Of a stretch of 64,000 nt of DNA, positions 43,818 to 53,900 are shown in pieces. Origin of the DNA: Thalassobellus sediminis (GTDB taxonomy: Bacteria > Bacteroidota > Bacteroidia > Flavobacteriales > Flavobacteriaceae); contig NZ_JBISCD010000040.1 in NCBI RefSeq assembly GCF_044386045.1, forward strand, positions 310,001 through 374,000. The letters are read 5' to 3'. How positions within the stretch are numbered: the first letter of the stretch is position 1; each line of letters begins with the position of its first letter. The translations under genes were made by a program, and so were the position numbers. The notes under the pieces are model-generated. The model was not told the origin of the DNA. It saw only the letters and a list, made by a program, of their open reading frames with translations, and made no database searches.

Positions 43818-45611
43818 CTAGTGCTGAAGCTCTTCTTCTCCGTCTTTTAAAGGAATATTTTGAGGAATAAAATCAACATCATGTCCTGGTTTACTATAAT
43901 CGTAAGCCCAACGATGAACATGTGGAATTTCTCCAGGCCAGTTACCGTGCATATGCTCAACTGGAGTTGTCCATTCAAGAGTTGTAGATTTCCAAGGGTT
44001 TTGTGTTGCTTTCTTACCAAAGAAAATACTACTAAAGAAATTGTATAAATAAACTAGTTGTACTACACCTCCAATTAAAGCGAAAATAGTAATGATAACA
44101 TTAACATTAGCAAGATCATCAAATAATGGAAAATTACTATTTGTATAATAACGACGAGGTAAACCAGCCATTCCTATGAAGTGCATTGGAAAAAACACAC
44201 CATAAGCACAAACTGCAGTTATCCAGAAGTGTATATAACCTAAATTTTTATTCAACATTTTTCCAAACATTTTTGGAAACCAATGATAAATTCCAGCAAA
44301 CATACCATACAAAGCAGATATACCCATAACTAAATGAAAGTGAGCAACAACGAAATATGTATCGTGAACGTTAATATCTAATGCACTATCACCTAAAATA
44401 ATACCTGTTAAACCTCCTGTAATAAATGTTGATACAAAACCAATTGAGAATAACATGGCTGGGTTCATTTGTAAATTACCTTTCCATAAAGTTGTTATCC
44501 AGTTAAATGCTTTTACAGCAGATGGAATTGCAATTAATAATGTAGTAAATGTAAATACAGAACCTAAGAAAGGATTCATACCAGAAATAAACATATGGTG
44601 TCCCCATACAATAGTTGATAAAAATGCAATAGCCAAAATTGAAGCAATCATTGCTCGATAACCAAATATAGGTTTACGAGAGTTAGATGCCATAATTTCA
44701 GAAACTAATCCCATAGCAGGTAGTATTACAATATAAACCTCAGGATGGCCTAAGAACCAAAATAAATGTTCGAATAATACTGGAGAACCTCCTTGGTAAT
44801 GAAGTACTTCTCCTTGAATAAATATATCTGATAAGAAGAATGATGTTCCAAAACTTCTATCCATTATTAATAACAATGCTGCGGATAATAAAACAGGAAA
44901 AGATATTACTCCAATTACAGCAGTAATAAAAAATGCCCATATAGTTAATGGTAGTCTAGTCATAGACATTCCTTTAGTTCGTAAATTAATTACAGTAACA
45001 ATATAATTTAATGACCCTAATAATGAAGAAGCAATAAATATAGCCATAGATACTAACCATAATGTCATCCCCATACCAGAACCACCTTGTGCCATTGGTA
45101 ATGCACTTAAAGGTGGATAAATTGTCCATCCAGCTGCAGCTGGTCCAGCTTCAACAAATAATGAAATTACCATGATTACACTTGATAAAAAGAATAACCA
45201 ATAAGAAACCATATTTAAGAATCCTGATGCCATATCACGTGCACCAATTTGTAACGGAATTAATAAGTTACTAAATGTTCCACTTAATCCAGCAGTTAAT
45301 ACAAAGAATACCATGATTGTACCATGTATCGTAACTAATGCTAAATAAATATCGGCATCCATAACACCATCTGGTGCCCATTTACCTAATAATGCTTCAA
45401 ACAACACATTAGGTTGTTCTGGCCATGCAATTTGCATACGAAACATTAAAGACATTAAAACACCTATAACTCCCATTATAGTACCTGTAACCAGGTACTG
45501 CTTAGCAATCATTTTATGGTCTTGACTAAATATATATTTAGTTACAAACGTTTCTTTATGATGATGTCCATGGTCGTCGTCGTGAGCGTGAGTATCTGCG
45601 TGTGCTGACAT
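43818..45611 (-). CDS. coxA: cytochrome c oxidase subunit I
   Basis: The catalytic subunit with low-spin heme and the heme-CuB centre. The 597 residues have twelve helices. The motifs are WFLGHPEVYIVILP (CuB ligand and cross-linked Tyr of the A1 class), TIVWGHHMFISGMNP (two CuB histidines) and DTYFVVAHFHLVMG (heme ligands). It is the last gene of actABCDEF-coxBA, 28 bp after coxB. The N-terminus is unusual: seven histidines in the first 18 residues (HADTHAHDDDHGHHH), which may bind copper or zinc; the ATG at 45611 is the natural start. Confidence 0.98.
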   Translation of the reverse strand: MSAHADTHAHDDDHGHHHKETFVTKYIFSQDHKMIAKQYLVTGTIMGVIGVLMSLMFRMQIAWPEQPNVLFEALLGKWAPDGVMDADIYLALVTIHGTIMVFFVLTAGLSGTFSNLLIPLQIGARDMASGFLNMVSYWLFFLSSVIMVISLFVEAGPAAAGWTIYPPLSALPMAQGGSGMGMTLWLVSMAIFIASSLLGSLNYIVTVINLRTKGMSMTRLPLTIWAFFITAVIGVISFPVLLSAALLLIMDRSFGTSFFLSDIFIQGEVLHYQGGSPVLFEHLFWFLGHPEVYIVILPAMGLVSEIMASNSRKPIFGYRAMIASILAIAFLSTIVWGHHMFISGMNPFLGSVFTFTTLLIAIPSAVKAFNWITTLWKGNLQMNPAMLFSIGFVSTFITGGLTGIILGDSALDINVHDTYFVVAHFHLVMGISALYGMFAGIYHWFPKMFGKMLNKNLGYIHFWITAVCAYGVFFPMHFIGMAGLPRRYYTNSNFPLFDDLANVNVIITIFALIGGVVQLVYLYNFFSSIFFGKKATQNPWKSTTLEWTTPVEHMHGNWPGEIPHVHRWAYDYSKPGHDVDFIPQNIPLKDGEEELQH

Positions 45612-45639
45612 AATCTTATATCGTTTTATCTTTTTTAAA

Positions 45640-46707
45640 TTAGTTAATTAGAGAGTTTTTGAATTGTTTTTGCTCTTTAATCCAAGCATCATATTCTTCT
45701 TGAGTTTCTACTACAATTTTCATTTGCATGTTATAATGAGATTTTCCACAAATCTTATTACATAATAGTAAATAATCAAACTCATAACGTTCTAAAGCTT
45801 CTTCACCCTTAGCTATTAAAGGTTCGCTATTTTTAACTCTAATTTTATTAATTCTTTTTACCTTTTCTTGCATCTGCGGTGTTTCACGCATATCTGCAGT
45901 AGTAACTGTTGGAGTGAAACCAAATTGTGTAATCATACCAGGAACACAATTCATTTGCGCTCTAAAATGAGGCATATAAGCTGAATGCAATACATCTTGA
46001 GAACGCATTTTAAACAACACTGGCTTTCCTACTGGTAAGTGCAACTCAGTTGTAATAATATCATCTTGAGCATTAGGGTCTGATTCATCTAAACCTAGAA
46101 TATTAGCACGATCTATATCAATTAAACGAACATTAGCTTTTCCTAAACTATTATCTGCTCCAGCATATCTAGCTTTCCAGTTAAATTGTTGCGCATATAA
46201 TTCTACTACTAATGGGTCATCACTTTCATCAACACCCATAATATTAATCCAAGTACTTAACCCGTAAATAATCAATCCTGCTAAAACTATAACAGGAATA
46301 ATAGTCCAAATAGCTTCTAGCTTATTATTATCTGCAAAGAATAACGCTTTTTTACCTTTTTCTCCTTTATATTTAAAAGCAAAATAATGTAATAAAAATT
46401 GTGTAATTGTCTGAACAATAAAAATAATTACCATAGAGATAACCATTAAATTGTCAATAGTAGGTCCATGTTCTGAAGCAGAATTAGACATAAGAGGTAA
46501 ATCACCCCATTTAACAAAACAGACAATGGTAATGATATAAATGAAAGCTAAAAAGCCCATCATTAAATACCCATTCATGGTATTATCCTTGTCACTAGCA
46601 ACTTGAGAATTCTCGTTTTTAGCTTGAGCTAAATCAAAAATCTTTACCATTTGCCAAATGGCAACTAAAATAAATACTAAAACTATAATTGTTAATAAAG
46701 CAGTCAT
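45640..46707 (-). CDS. coxB: cytochrome c oxidase subunit II
   Basis: Carries the binuclear CuA site that accepts electrons from cytochrome c. The ligands are intact: DVLHSAYMP (His) and CNKICGKSHYNM (C-x3-C-x3-H-x2-M). The 355-residue protein has four hydrophobic segments before the cupredoxin domain (about residues 4-22, 47-66, 85-108 and 133-152), two more than the classical two-helix subunit II. There is a charged insert, VKRINKIRVKNSEPL, before the CuA loop. It lies between actF and coxA with gaps of 31 and 28 bp. SCO1 at 6369-7115 is the likely copper donor. Confidence 0.96.
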   Translation of the reverse strand: MTALLTIIVLVFILVAIWQMVKIFDLAQAKNENSQVASDKDNTMNGYLMMGFLAFIYIITIVCFVKWGDLPLMSNSASEHGPTIDNLMVISMVIIFIVQTITQFLLHYFAFKYKGEKGKKALFFADNNKLEAIWTIIPVIVLAGLIIYGLSTWINIMGVDESDDPLVVELYAQQFNWKARYAGADNSLGKANVRLIDIDRANILGLDESDPNAQDDIITTELHLPVGKPVLFKMRSQDVLHSAYMPHFRAQMNCVPGMITQFGFTPTVTTADMRETPQMQEKVKRINKIRVKNSEPLIAKGEEALERYEFDYLLLCNKICGKSHYNMQMKIVVETQEEYDAWIKEQKQFKNSLIN

Positions 46708-46738
46708 TGGTATCGTTCGTCTTTATTTAATATCTTGA

Positions 46739-48121
46739 TTAATAATGAAATTCTTCACTTTCTTTTCTAAAAGGATATCCTTTTACAAGTAGCGGTGCTT
46801 TTGTTAATGCAGTAAATACTACAAATATGAATAATCCTGCAAATAATAATACTGAACTAATTTCAGGAATACCTATATACCACTGATCTCCTACAGTTGA
46901 TGGCATAATCATATTGAAAATATCTATATAGTGTCCAAATAAAATAACTAAACCTGCCATAACTACAAACCAAGGAATACGCTTGTAATCTGCATTCATT
47001 AACATTAATATTGGGAATACAAAATTCATTACTACCATACCTAAGAATGGTAATTTATAGTCTTGGAAACGTGTTACAAAATAAGTTACCTCTTCTGGAA
47101 TATTTGAATACCAGATTAACATAAATTGGGAGAACCATAAGTATGTCCAGAAAATACTGAAAGCAAACATAAATTTAGCAACATCATGTAAATGATTTTC
47201 ATTTACAAATTCTATAACACCTTTAGATTTTAAGTATATAGTAATTAAAGCAATTACAGTTATGCCACTTACAAACATACTTGCAAATACATACCATCCA
47301 AATAATGTTGAGAACCAGTGTGGGTCTACACTCATTATCCAATCCCAAGACATCATAGATTCTGTATAAATAAAGAACACTAAAAATGCAGCTGAGATAC
47401 GGAATGACTTTTTAAAATTGCTTTTATCTTCTGCTGTATCTTGTGCAATTGAAAATTTACGTGAAAAATGACGATATAAACTCCAACCGGCAATAAAAAT
47501 TAATCCTCTAAAAGCAAACCAACCAACATTTAACCAACCTGATTTACCATCAATTAATTTATCATAGTGTTCACTATCAGGGTTAGTTACTTCAGGGTTC
47601 ATCCACATAAAGATATTATCATGTCCAATATAATGAGAACCAACAGCAATAGCTAATACAATTAAAGCTCCAGGTAATAAGTATGCTGTAATACCTTCCA
47701 TGATTCTAAATAAAACTGGAGACCATCCAGCTTGTGATGCAATTTGAATAGCATAAAATGCTAAAACTCCTAAAGCAATCATCATAAAGAAAAAAGCTGC
47801 TACATATAAAGCAGACCAGGGTCTATTTGCAATTTGGTGTTGAACATGTTCTACATGTTTTGTGTGTTCATCAACATCAGAATGACCAGTATCAGCATGA
47901 GCTTTTTCTCCATGAGCATCATTTGATGTATGGGTATCATGATTTGGAGATGCATGTGTAGCTTCTTCAGCATGACCAGCACCATGATGCTCTCCTGCAA
48001 GTAAGGTTTCAACCTCTTCAAAAGACTTATGAGATGTCAAAAAACTATAACCAACACCTATGACTCCTAATATCATTAAGATGAAAGAAAATGTCTTTAA
48101 TTTATTCGAAAATGTGTACAT
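46739..48121 (-). CDS. actF: alternative complex III subunit ActF
   Basis: A 460-residue membrane subunit of the quinol:cytochrome c oxidoreductase (ACIII), NrfD/PsrC-like with about ten helices but without the ActC length. Typical stretches are YTESMMSWDWIMSVDPHWFSTLFG and YLWFSQFMLIWYSNIPEE. Between the first and second helix (about residues 42-98) there is a histidine-rich loop with 13 His in about 55 residues (for example GEHHGAGH and DEHTKHVEHVQHQ). It follows actE by 20 bp. Proton translocation or structure is the suggested role of this subunit. Confidence 0.93.
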   Translation of the reverse strand: MYTFSNKLKTFSFILMILGVIGVGYSFLTSHKSFEEVETLLAGEHHGAGHAEEATHASPNHDTHTSNDAHGEKAHADTGHSDVDEHTKHVEHVQHQIANRPWSALYVAAFFFMMIALGVLAFYAIQIASQAGWSPVLFRIMEGITAYLLPGALIVLAIAVGSHYIGHDNIFMWMNPEVTNPDSEHYDKLIDGKSGWLNVGWFAFRGLIFIAGWSLYRHFSRKFSIAQDTAEDKSNFKKSFRISAAFLVFFIYTESMMSWDWIMSVDPHWFSTLFGWYVFASMFVSGITVIALITIYLKSKGVIEFVNENHLHDVAKFMFAFSIFWTYLWFSQFMLIWYSNIPEEVTYFVTRFQDYKLPFLGMVVMNFVFPILMLMNADYKRIPWFVVMAGLVILFGHYIDIFNMIMPSTVGDQWYIGIPEISSVLLFAGLFIFVVFTALTKAPLLVKGYPFRKESEEFHY

Positions 48122-48141
48122 ATCTATATAATCTTATCTTC

Positions 48142-48687
48142 TTACTTTACTAAATCAGCTCTTAAGTTCAATACGTAAGAAACCACTTGCCAACGCTCTT
48201 CCTCGTTCAATTGGTTAGCATAACTACCCATGGCATTTTTACCATAATAAATAGTATGATAAGTGCTTCCTTCAGTAATTTCTCTATCTGCATAATTTGG
48301 TATTCCAAGAATTTTTTCTCTTTTAACTAAATTACCCTGACCTTTACCTTTATTACCATGGCAAATACCGCAGTATATATTATATAACTGCTTTCCTTTT
48401 GCTAAATCTACTTGTGTTGAATCTAATGGACTTGTTAAAGTAGCCTTTGCTAATTCATAACCTTCTGTAGAATTTTCAATATCAAAAGGAACGAAACCTC
48501 TTGGTATAGAACCCTCAGCAGGTATCTGTGCTTCAACTCCATTTTCAAATGCAGCTTCACCATAAGTTTCGTAACCTGCCGATTCATACATATTTGGCAT
48601 GAATTGGTAGTTTGGTGCCGTATCCTTTTTACAAGATACAGCTACGAAAATAACTGCTAATACTAATATTTTAATTAAGCTCTTCAT
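48142..48687 (-). CDS. actE: alternative complex III cytochrome c lipoprotein ActE
   Basis: A monoheme cytochrome c that passes electrons within or out of ACIII. Starting at the ATG at 48687, the protein has 181 residues with a clear lipoprotein signal (MKSLIKILVLAVIFVAVSC, Cys at 19); an upstream ATG at 48711 would add eight basic residues and overlap actD by 17 bp. The heme motif is CGICHG (CxxCH), with NAMGSYANQLNEEERWQVVSY towards the C-terminus supplying the Met ligand. It lies between actD and actF. Confidence 0.93.
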   Translation of the reverse strand: MKSLIKILVLAVIFVAVSCKKDTAPNYQFMPNMYESAGYETYGEAAFENGVEAQIPAEGSIPRGFVPFDIENSTEGYELAKATLTSPLDSTQVDLAKGKQLYNIYCGICHGNKGKGQGNLVKREKILGIPNYADREITEGSTYHTIYYGKNAMGSYANQLNEEERWQVVSYVLNLRADLVK

Positions 48688-48694
48688 CTTTCTC

Positions 48695-49225
48695 TTAATG
48701 CGCTTTATCAATTAAATTAATCTCAAGTGCTCCAGTTTCCTTAAGCAACCCTTCTAATTCATGTTCATTACCGTTAACAGCGATTTCCATTAAAAAATGA
48801 TCATCAGTTGTTCTAGGATCAGGGTTCTCAGCATTCTTAAATGGCCACATTCTACTACGTAAGTAAAAAGTAATTACCATTAAATGCGCAGCAAAAAATA
48901 CAGTTAGCTCAAACATAATAGGCACAAATGCTGGCATGTTTTCTATATAGCTAAAACTTGGTTTACCTCCAATATTTTGAGGCCAATCCTCGATCATAAT
49001 AAAATTCATCATTACAATTGCAACTGTTAAACCAACCAACCCGTACATAAATGCTGTTATTGCAATACGTGTGGGTGCTAAGCCCATAGCTTTGTCTAGC
49101 CCGTGAACCGGAAATGGTGTGTATATTTCTTCAATGTGATATCTTTCTGCCTTAACTTTTTTAACAGCTGACATTAAAATATCATCATCGGTATAAATAG
49201 CGTGAATAACTTTTGAAGCTTCCAT
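48695..49225 (-). CDS. actD: alternative complex III subunit ActD (DUF3341)
   Basis: A 176-residue membrane protein with a cytoplasmic N-terminal domain (IHAIYTDDDILMSAVKKVKA, EEIYTPFPVHGLDKAMGL, the usual DUF3341 opening) and two helices (about residues 58-78 and 98-120). It contains no cofactor motif and is a structural subunit. It is located between actC (9 bp) and actE (7 bp), the canonical order. Confidence 0.94.
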   Translation of the reverse strand: MEASKVIHAIYTDDDILMSAVKKVKAERYHIEEIYTPFPVHGLDKAMGLAPTRIAITAFMYGLVGLTVAIVMMNFIMIEDWPQNIGGKPSFSYIENMPAFVPIMFELTVFFAAHLMVITFYLRSRMWPFKNAENPDPRTTDDHFLMEIAVNGNEHELEGLLKETGALEINLIDKAH

Positions 49226-49234
49226 TGACTATGT

Positions 49235-50959
49235 TTAGTTTATTAATTTTTTAGCTTGTCCAGACCAATCATCACGTTCTGCCCTTCCTGGGAAAGAACC
49301 TGTGATAGAATCTAACAAATTATATTCCTTTTTTGTCATTTTACTAACTTGCAAGAAAGTGTATATACCTATACTATTAAGTATTTCTTCCATTTTAGGA
49401 CCAATACCATTAACTTTCTTTAAATCATCTGCTGTTTGAGTATTAGAATCAAAAGCACCTATACTACTTAATAAATCATTTACTTTAGATGAATTATCTT
49501 CAGTAGATGTAGAAATAGAAGTTACTAATTGTTTTCCAGATGTTCTTTCATCTGCACCAGTTCCTACTAAACTATTACCAGCTTCTCTAATTTTCTTATA
49601 GCTTTCTCCTGAAGATTTTAAAATAGTTTTAACTTCAGCTTGCGCTATTACCGGAAATGTTCTAGAATATAATAAGAATAACACAAAGAAGAATCCTATA
49701 GTACCAATAAAAATTCCAATATCAACAAATGTTGGAGAGAACATAGTCCATGATGATGGTAAGTAATCTCTATGTAACGATGTTACAATAATTACAAAAC
49801 GCTCAAACCACATTCCTACGTTTACTACAATTGATATAAAGAATGAGAACATAATACTTGTTCTAAGTTTTTTAAACCACATAAATTGTGGTGAGAATAC
49901 ATTACAAGACATCATCATCCAATATGCCCAAGCATAAGGCCCTGTTGCTCTGTTTAAGAAAGCATACTGCTCATATTCTACACCAGAATACCATGCAATA
50001 AACAACTCAGTAATATATGCCACACCTACTATAGAACCAGTAATCATGATTACTATGTTCATTAATTCGATGTGTTGTACGGTTATATAATCTTCTAGGT
50101 TACATACTTTTCTCATAATAATAAGAAGCGTATTTACCATTGCAAATCCAGAGAATACCGCACCAGCAACAAAGTATGGTGGGAATATTGTTGTATGCCA
50201 ACCAGGAATAACCGAGGTAGCGAAATCGAATGATACAATAGTGTGTACAGAAAGAACTAAAGGCGTTGCTAAACCAGCAAGTACTAAAGATACTTCTTCA
50301 AAACGTTGCCAATCTTTAGCACGTCCAGACCATCCAAAACTTAATAAAGCATAAATTTTCTTTTGGAAAGGCTTAACAGCTCTGTCTCTTAGCATTGCAA
50401 AATCAGGAAGTAAGCCTGTCCACCAGAATACTAATGATACCGATAAGTAAGTTGAAATTGCAAATACATCCCAAAGTAATGGTGAATTAAAGTTTACCCA
50501 TAATGAACCAAATTGATTTGGAATTGGTAATACCCAGTAACCTAGCCAAGGACGACCCATGTGAATAATTGGAAATAATCCTGCTTGTACTACCGAGAAG
50601 ATAGTCATAGCTTCAGCAGAACGGTTAATTGCCATTCTCCATTTTTGACGGAATAATAAAAGTACTGCAGAAATTAAAGTTCCTGCGTGACCAATACCTA
50701 CCCACCAAACAAAGTTAGTAATATCCCAAGCCCAACCTACGGTCTTGTTTAATCCCCAAGTTCCAATACCTGTAGATATAGTATATAAAATACATCCAAT
50801 ACCCCACAGGAAAGCTACAAGTGCAATAGAAAAAACTATCCACCATTGTTTATTTGCTTTTCCTTCTACTGGTTTAGCCACATCCACAGTAACATCGTGG
50901 TATGATTTTTCCCCAGTAACTAAGGGTCTTCTAATAGGTGCTTCGTAATGAGACGCCAT
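49235..50959 (-). CDS. actC: alternative complex III subunit ActC with C-terminal helix-hairpin-helix tail
   Basis: NrfD-like integral membrane subunit that binds the quinol. About ten helices span residues 40-445 (motifs HAGTLISAVLLLFRQKWR, PLLWDVFAISTYL, RFVIIVTSLHRDYLPSSW). The total length of 574 exceeds the roughly 460-480 of standard ActC because of a C-terminal extension: a Ser/Thr-rich linker (about 455-510), then a helix-hairpin-helix-like domain at 511-574 (DDLKKVNGIGPKMEEILNSI, with DDWSGQAKKL near the end). The domain looks like the short HhH modules fused to various flavobacterial proteins. Its role on a respiratory complex is unknown. Confidence 0.95.
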   Translation of the reverse strand: MASHYEAPIRRPLVTGEKSYHDVTVDVAKPVEGKANKQWWIVFSIALVAFLWGIGCILYTISTGIGTWGLNKTVGWAWDITNFVWWVGIGHAGTLISAVLLLFRQKWRMAINRSAEAMTIFSVVQAGLFPIIHMGRPWLGYWVLPIPNQFGSLWVNFNSPLLWDVFAISTYLSVSLVFWWTGLLPDFAMLRDRAVKPFQKKIYALLSFGWSGRAKDWQRFEEVSLVLAGLATPLVLSVHTIVSFDFATSVIPGWHTTIFPPYFVAGAVFSGFAMVNTLLIIMRKVCNLEDYITVQHIELMNIVIMITGSIVGVAYITELFIAWYSGVEYEQYAFLNRATGPYAWAYWMMMSCNVFSPQFMWFKKLRTSIMFSFFISIVVNVGMWFERFVIIVTSLHRDYLPSSWTMFSPTFVDIGIFIGTIGFFFVLFLLYSRTFPVIAQAEVKTILKSSGESYKKIREAGNSLVGTGADERTSGKQLVTSISTSTEDNSSKVNDLLSSIGAFDSNTQTADDLKKVNGIGPKMEEILNSIGIYTFLQVSKMTKKEYNLLDSITGSFPGRAERDDWSGQAKKLIN

Positions 50960-50987
50960 AATTATATAATTGATTCTTTAATTAAAT

Positions 50988-53900
50988 TTATGCTTCTGTT
51001 GTATTTCTCACTTTAGTATGGTACTGCACATTAGGCTTTGTACCAACACTTTCTAATAAATGATACATACGGTCATCTTCTAAAAGTTTTGCAACTTTAC
51101 TTTCCTTATCGTTAATGTCTCCAAATATCATTGCACCACTACTACAAGCTGCAGAACATGCTGTTTGGAATTCACCATCTTTAATTTCTCGTCCATCACG
51201 TTTTGCATCTAAAATTGTTTTTTGTGTTTTTTGAATACACATAGAACATTTTTCCATAACACCACGAGAACGTACTACAACATCTGGATTTAAAACCATA
51301 CGTCCTAAATCATCATTCATATGATAATCGAACTCATCGTTCCCATTATATAAGAACCAGTTAAAACGACGTACTTTATAAGGACAGTTATTTGCACAAT
51401 ATCTAGTACCTACACAACGGTTATATGCCATATGGTTTTGACCTTGACGACCGTGTGATGTTGCTGCCACAGGACAAACTGTTTCACAAGGTGCATGGTT
51501 ACAATGTTGACACATTACTGGTTGGAATGCTACTTGAGGATTCTCTGTTGGGTTTTCTAACTCACCAAAACCTCCTAAAGAACCATTATCTCCAAATAAT
51601 CCTGAAAACTCTTCTTTCTTAGTATCATCTTCAGCAAATGTTTCTTCAGATGAATAATATCTATCAATACGTAACCAGTGCATATCACGACTACGACGTA
51701 CTTCTTCTTTTCCTACTACTGGTACATTATTTTCAGCATGACATGCTATAACACAAGCACCACATCCTGTACAAGCATTTAAATCGATTGATAAGTTAAA
51801 ATGATGTCCTATTGAACGATCAAATTCATCCCATAAATCAACTTCAGGAGAAGTAACTGGTGTTTCTTCGTGATTTAATGAAACTGTTGGAACTTTATTC
51901 CAAACATCTCTACTAGATGTATTAAAGATTTCTAAAGTAGTTTCTTTAATAATATCACCACGCCCCATTAAAGTGTTTTGTAACTGAACAGAAGCAAATT
52001 CATGCTCGCCTGCTGCAGCTTCAATAGTAACGTCTTGTACTTTGCTAAAACCTTGGTATAATGCGTAAGCATTAACACCTGTTTGCATTTCTTCTTTTAA
52101 ACCTTTTGTTTTACCATAACCTAATGCTAAACCAACAGAACCTTTTGCTTGTCCTGGTTGAATCATGACTGGTGCAGTGATAGTTGTACCATTAACTGTT
52201 ACATTAGCATAACTTCCGTTTAAGGCGCCCGTAGCAACATGATTATTTTCTAAACCAAGCGCATCTGCATCAGCTTTAGAAATAGTTAGGTAATTATCCC
52301 AAGATGTTCTTGTAAGAGGATCTGGAAACTCTTGTAACCATGGGTTGTTGGCTTGCTGACCATCACCCATACCTACTTTAGTATATAATGTTAATTCAAA
52401 ACCTCCTTTAGATTTAGCTGAAGCAGCTAAAGCATTTGCTGCATTTCCAGCAGGAGTTTCTGTTTCTTCTGAACTTGTTTCTTCTGTTTGAGATGCAATT
52501 TCACCAACATAAACACCATCATGTAATGCTTGATTGAAAGAACTTCCTCCTAAAATAGTAGTTCCCCAAGCGTCTTTAATATAATCATGATAAGAAACAT
52601 CGTTTCCTGTCCATTTTAATAAAGCCTCTTGAAATTGTCTCGTATCAAATAAAGGACGAATAGTTGGCTGTGTTAAAGCATAGTGTCCTTTCTTTATTTC
52701 AACATCACCCCATGATTCTAAATAATGTGGTGCTGCAGCTATATAATTAGTTTCTGAAGACGTTTCATCTACTTTCATTGAAAACGCAACAGATAATTCT
52801 GTTTTCTTCAACCCTTCAGCAAAGTCTGACGCATTTGATAAGGTATATAATGGATTTACACCACTCATAATAATAGCAGCAACTTTACCATCCTTCATAT
52901 CGGCTACTAAAGAGGCAACTGCTTTATCATTACCTTGTCTTGTTTTTATTGGAGCTGATTTATCAAAAGCTTTACTACTTAAAGCTTCATTAATATCTAA
53001 AGCAACTGTTTGAGCATTTACATCTTGAATACCTGTAACTACTACACCTTTACTTCCTGCTTTCTTTAATTGAGTTGCTGCACTTTTAACAGCATCTTCA
53101 ATATGTTTTGGTAAACTCCCTGAAACAGAACCACCAACAACATAACTATATAATTTAGCTAAAGCTAATTTTTGTTCACTCGGTTTTAAAGGCACACGCT
53201 TATCTGCATTGGCACCAGTTAAAGACATATTAGATTCAAACTGAATATGACGAGACATTTTACCATGATCTGGAATTCTGTTTTTAGAATACCCAGAATC
53301 AAAACCACCACCTTGCCAATCTGATAAGAAATCTGCTCCGACAGATACAATAGTCATCGCTTTTTCAAAATCATAATTAGCTAATGCGCGTTCACCATAT
53401 TTAGCTTGGTATGCATCTAATGCAGCAGATTCGGAAACAGCATCATAAACTACATGACGAACATTACCGTACTTTTCGCTAAACTCCGATATTAATTTAC
53501 TTGTAGACGGACTTGCAAAAGTTTGTGTTAATAAAACAATCTCCTTATTAGCCGCTGCAATATCTGTTAATTTCTTACTTGTTTCAGCATCAAAATCACT
53601 CCAAGAAATAGCATTTCCATCTTTTCTTTTAGGACCTTGAACTCTTAAGCTATCATACAAACCTAAAACAGAAGCATTTACTCTAGCATTTGCACTACCA
53701 TTGGTAGTAGCTAAAGCATTATTTTCAATTTTAATTGGACGACCTTCACGCGTTTTAACTAAAACACTAGCAAAATCAAATCCATCAGCAATTGTTGTTG
53801 CATAATAGTTAGCAACACCTGGAATAATTTCCGTTGGTTGTACTATATAAGGAATAGATTTTTTTACAGGACCCTCACAAGCAGCTAAAGATGCAGCAGC

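Noticed and set aside
48688..48711. Upstream ATG of actE
   Set aside because: It would add eight basic residues in front of a perfect lipoprotein signal and overlap actD by 17 bp; the ATG at 48687 fits better.
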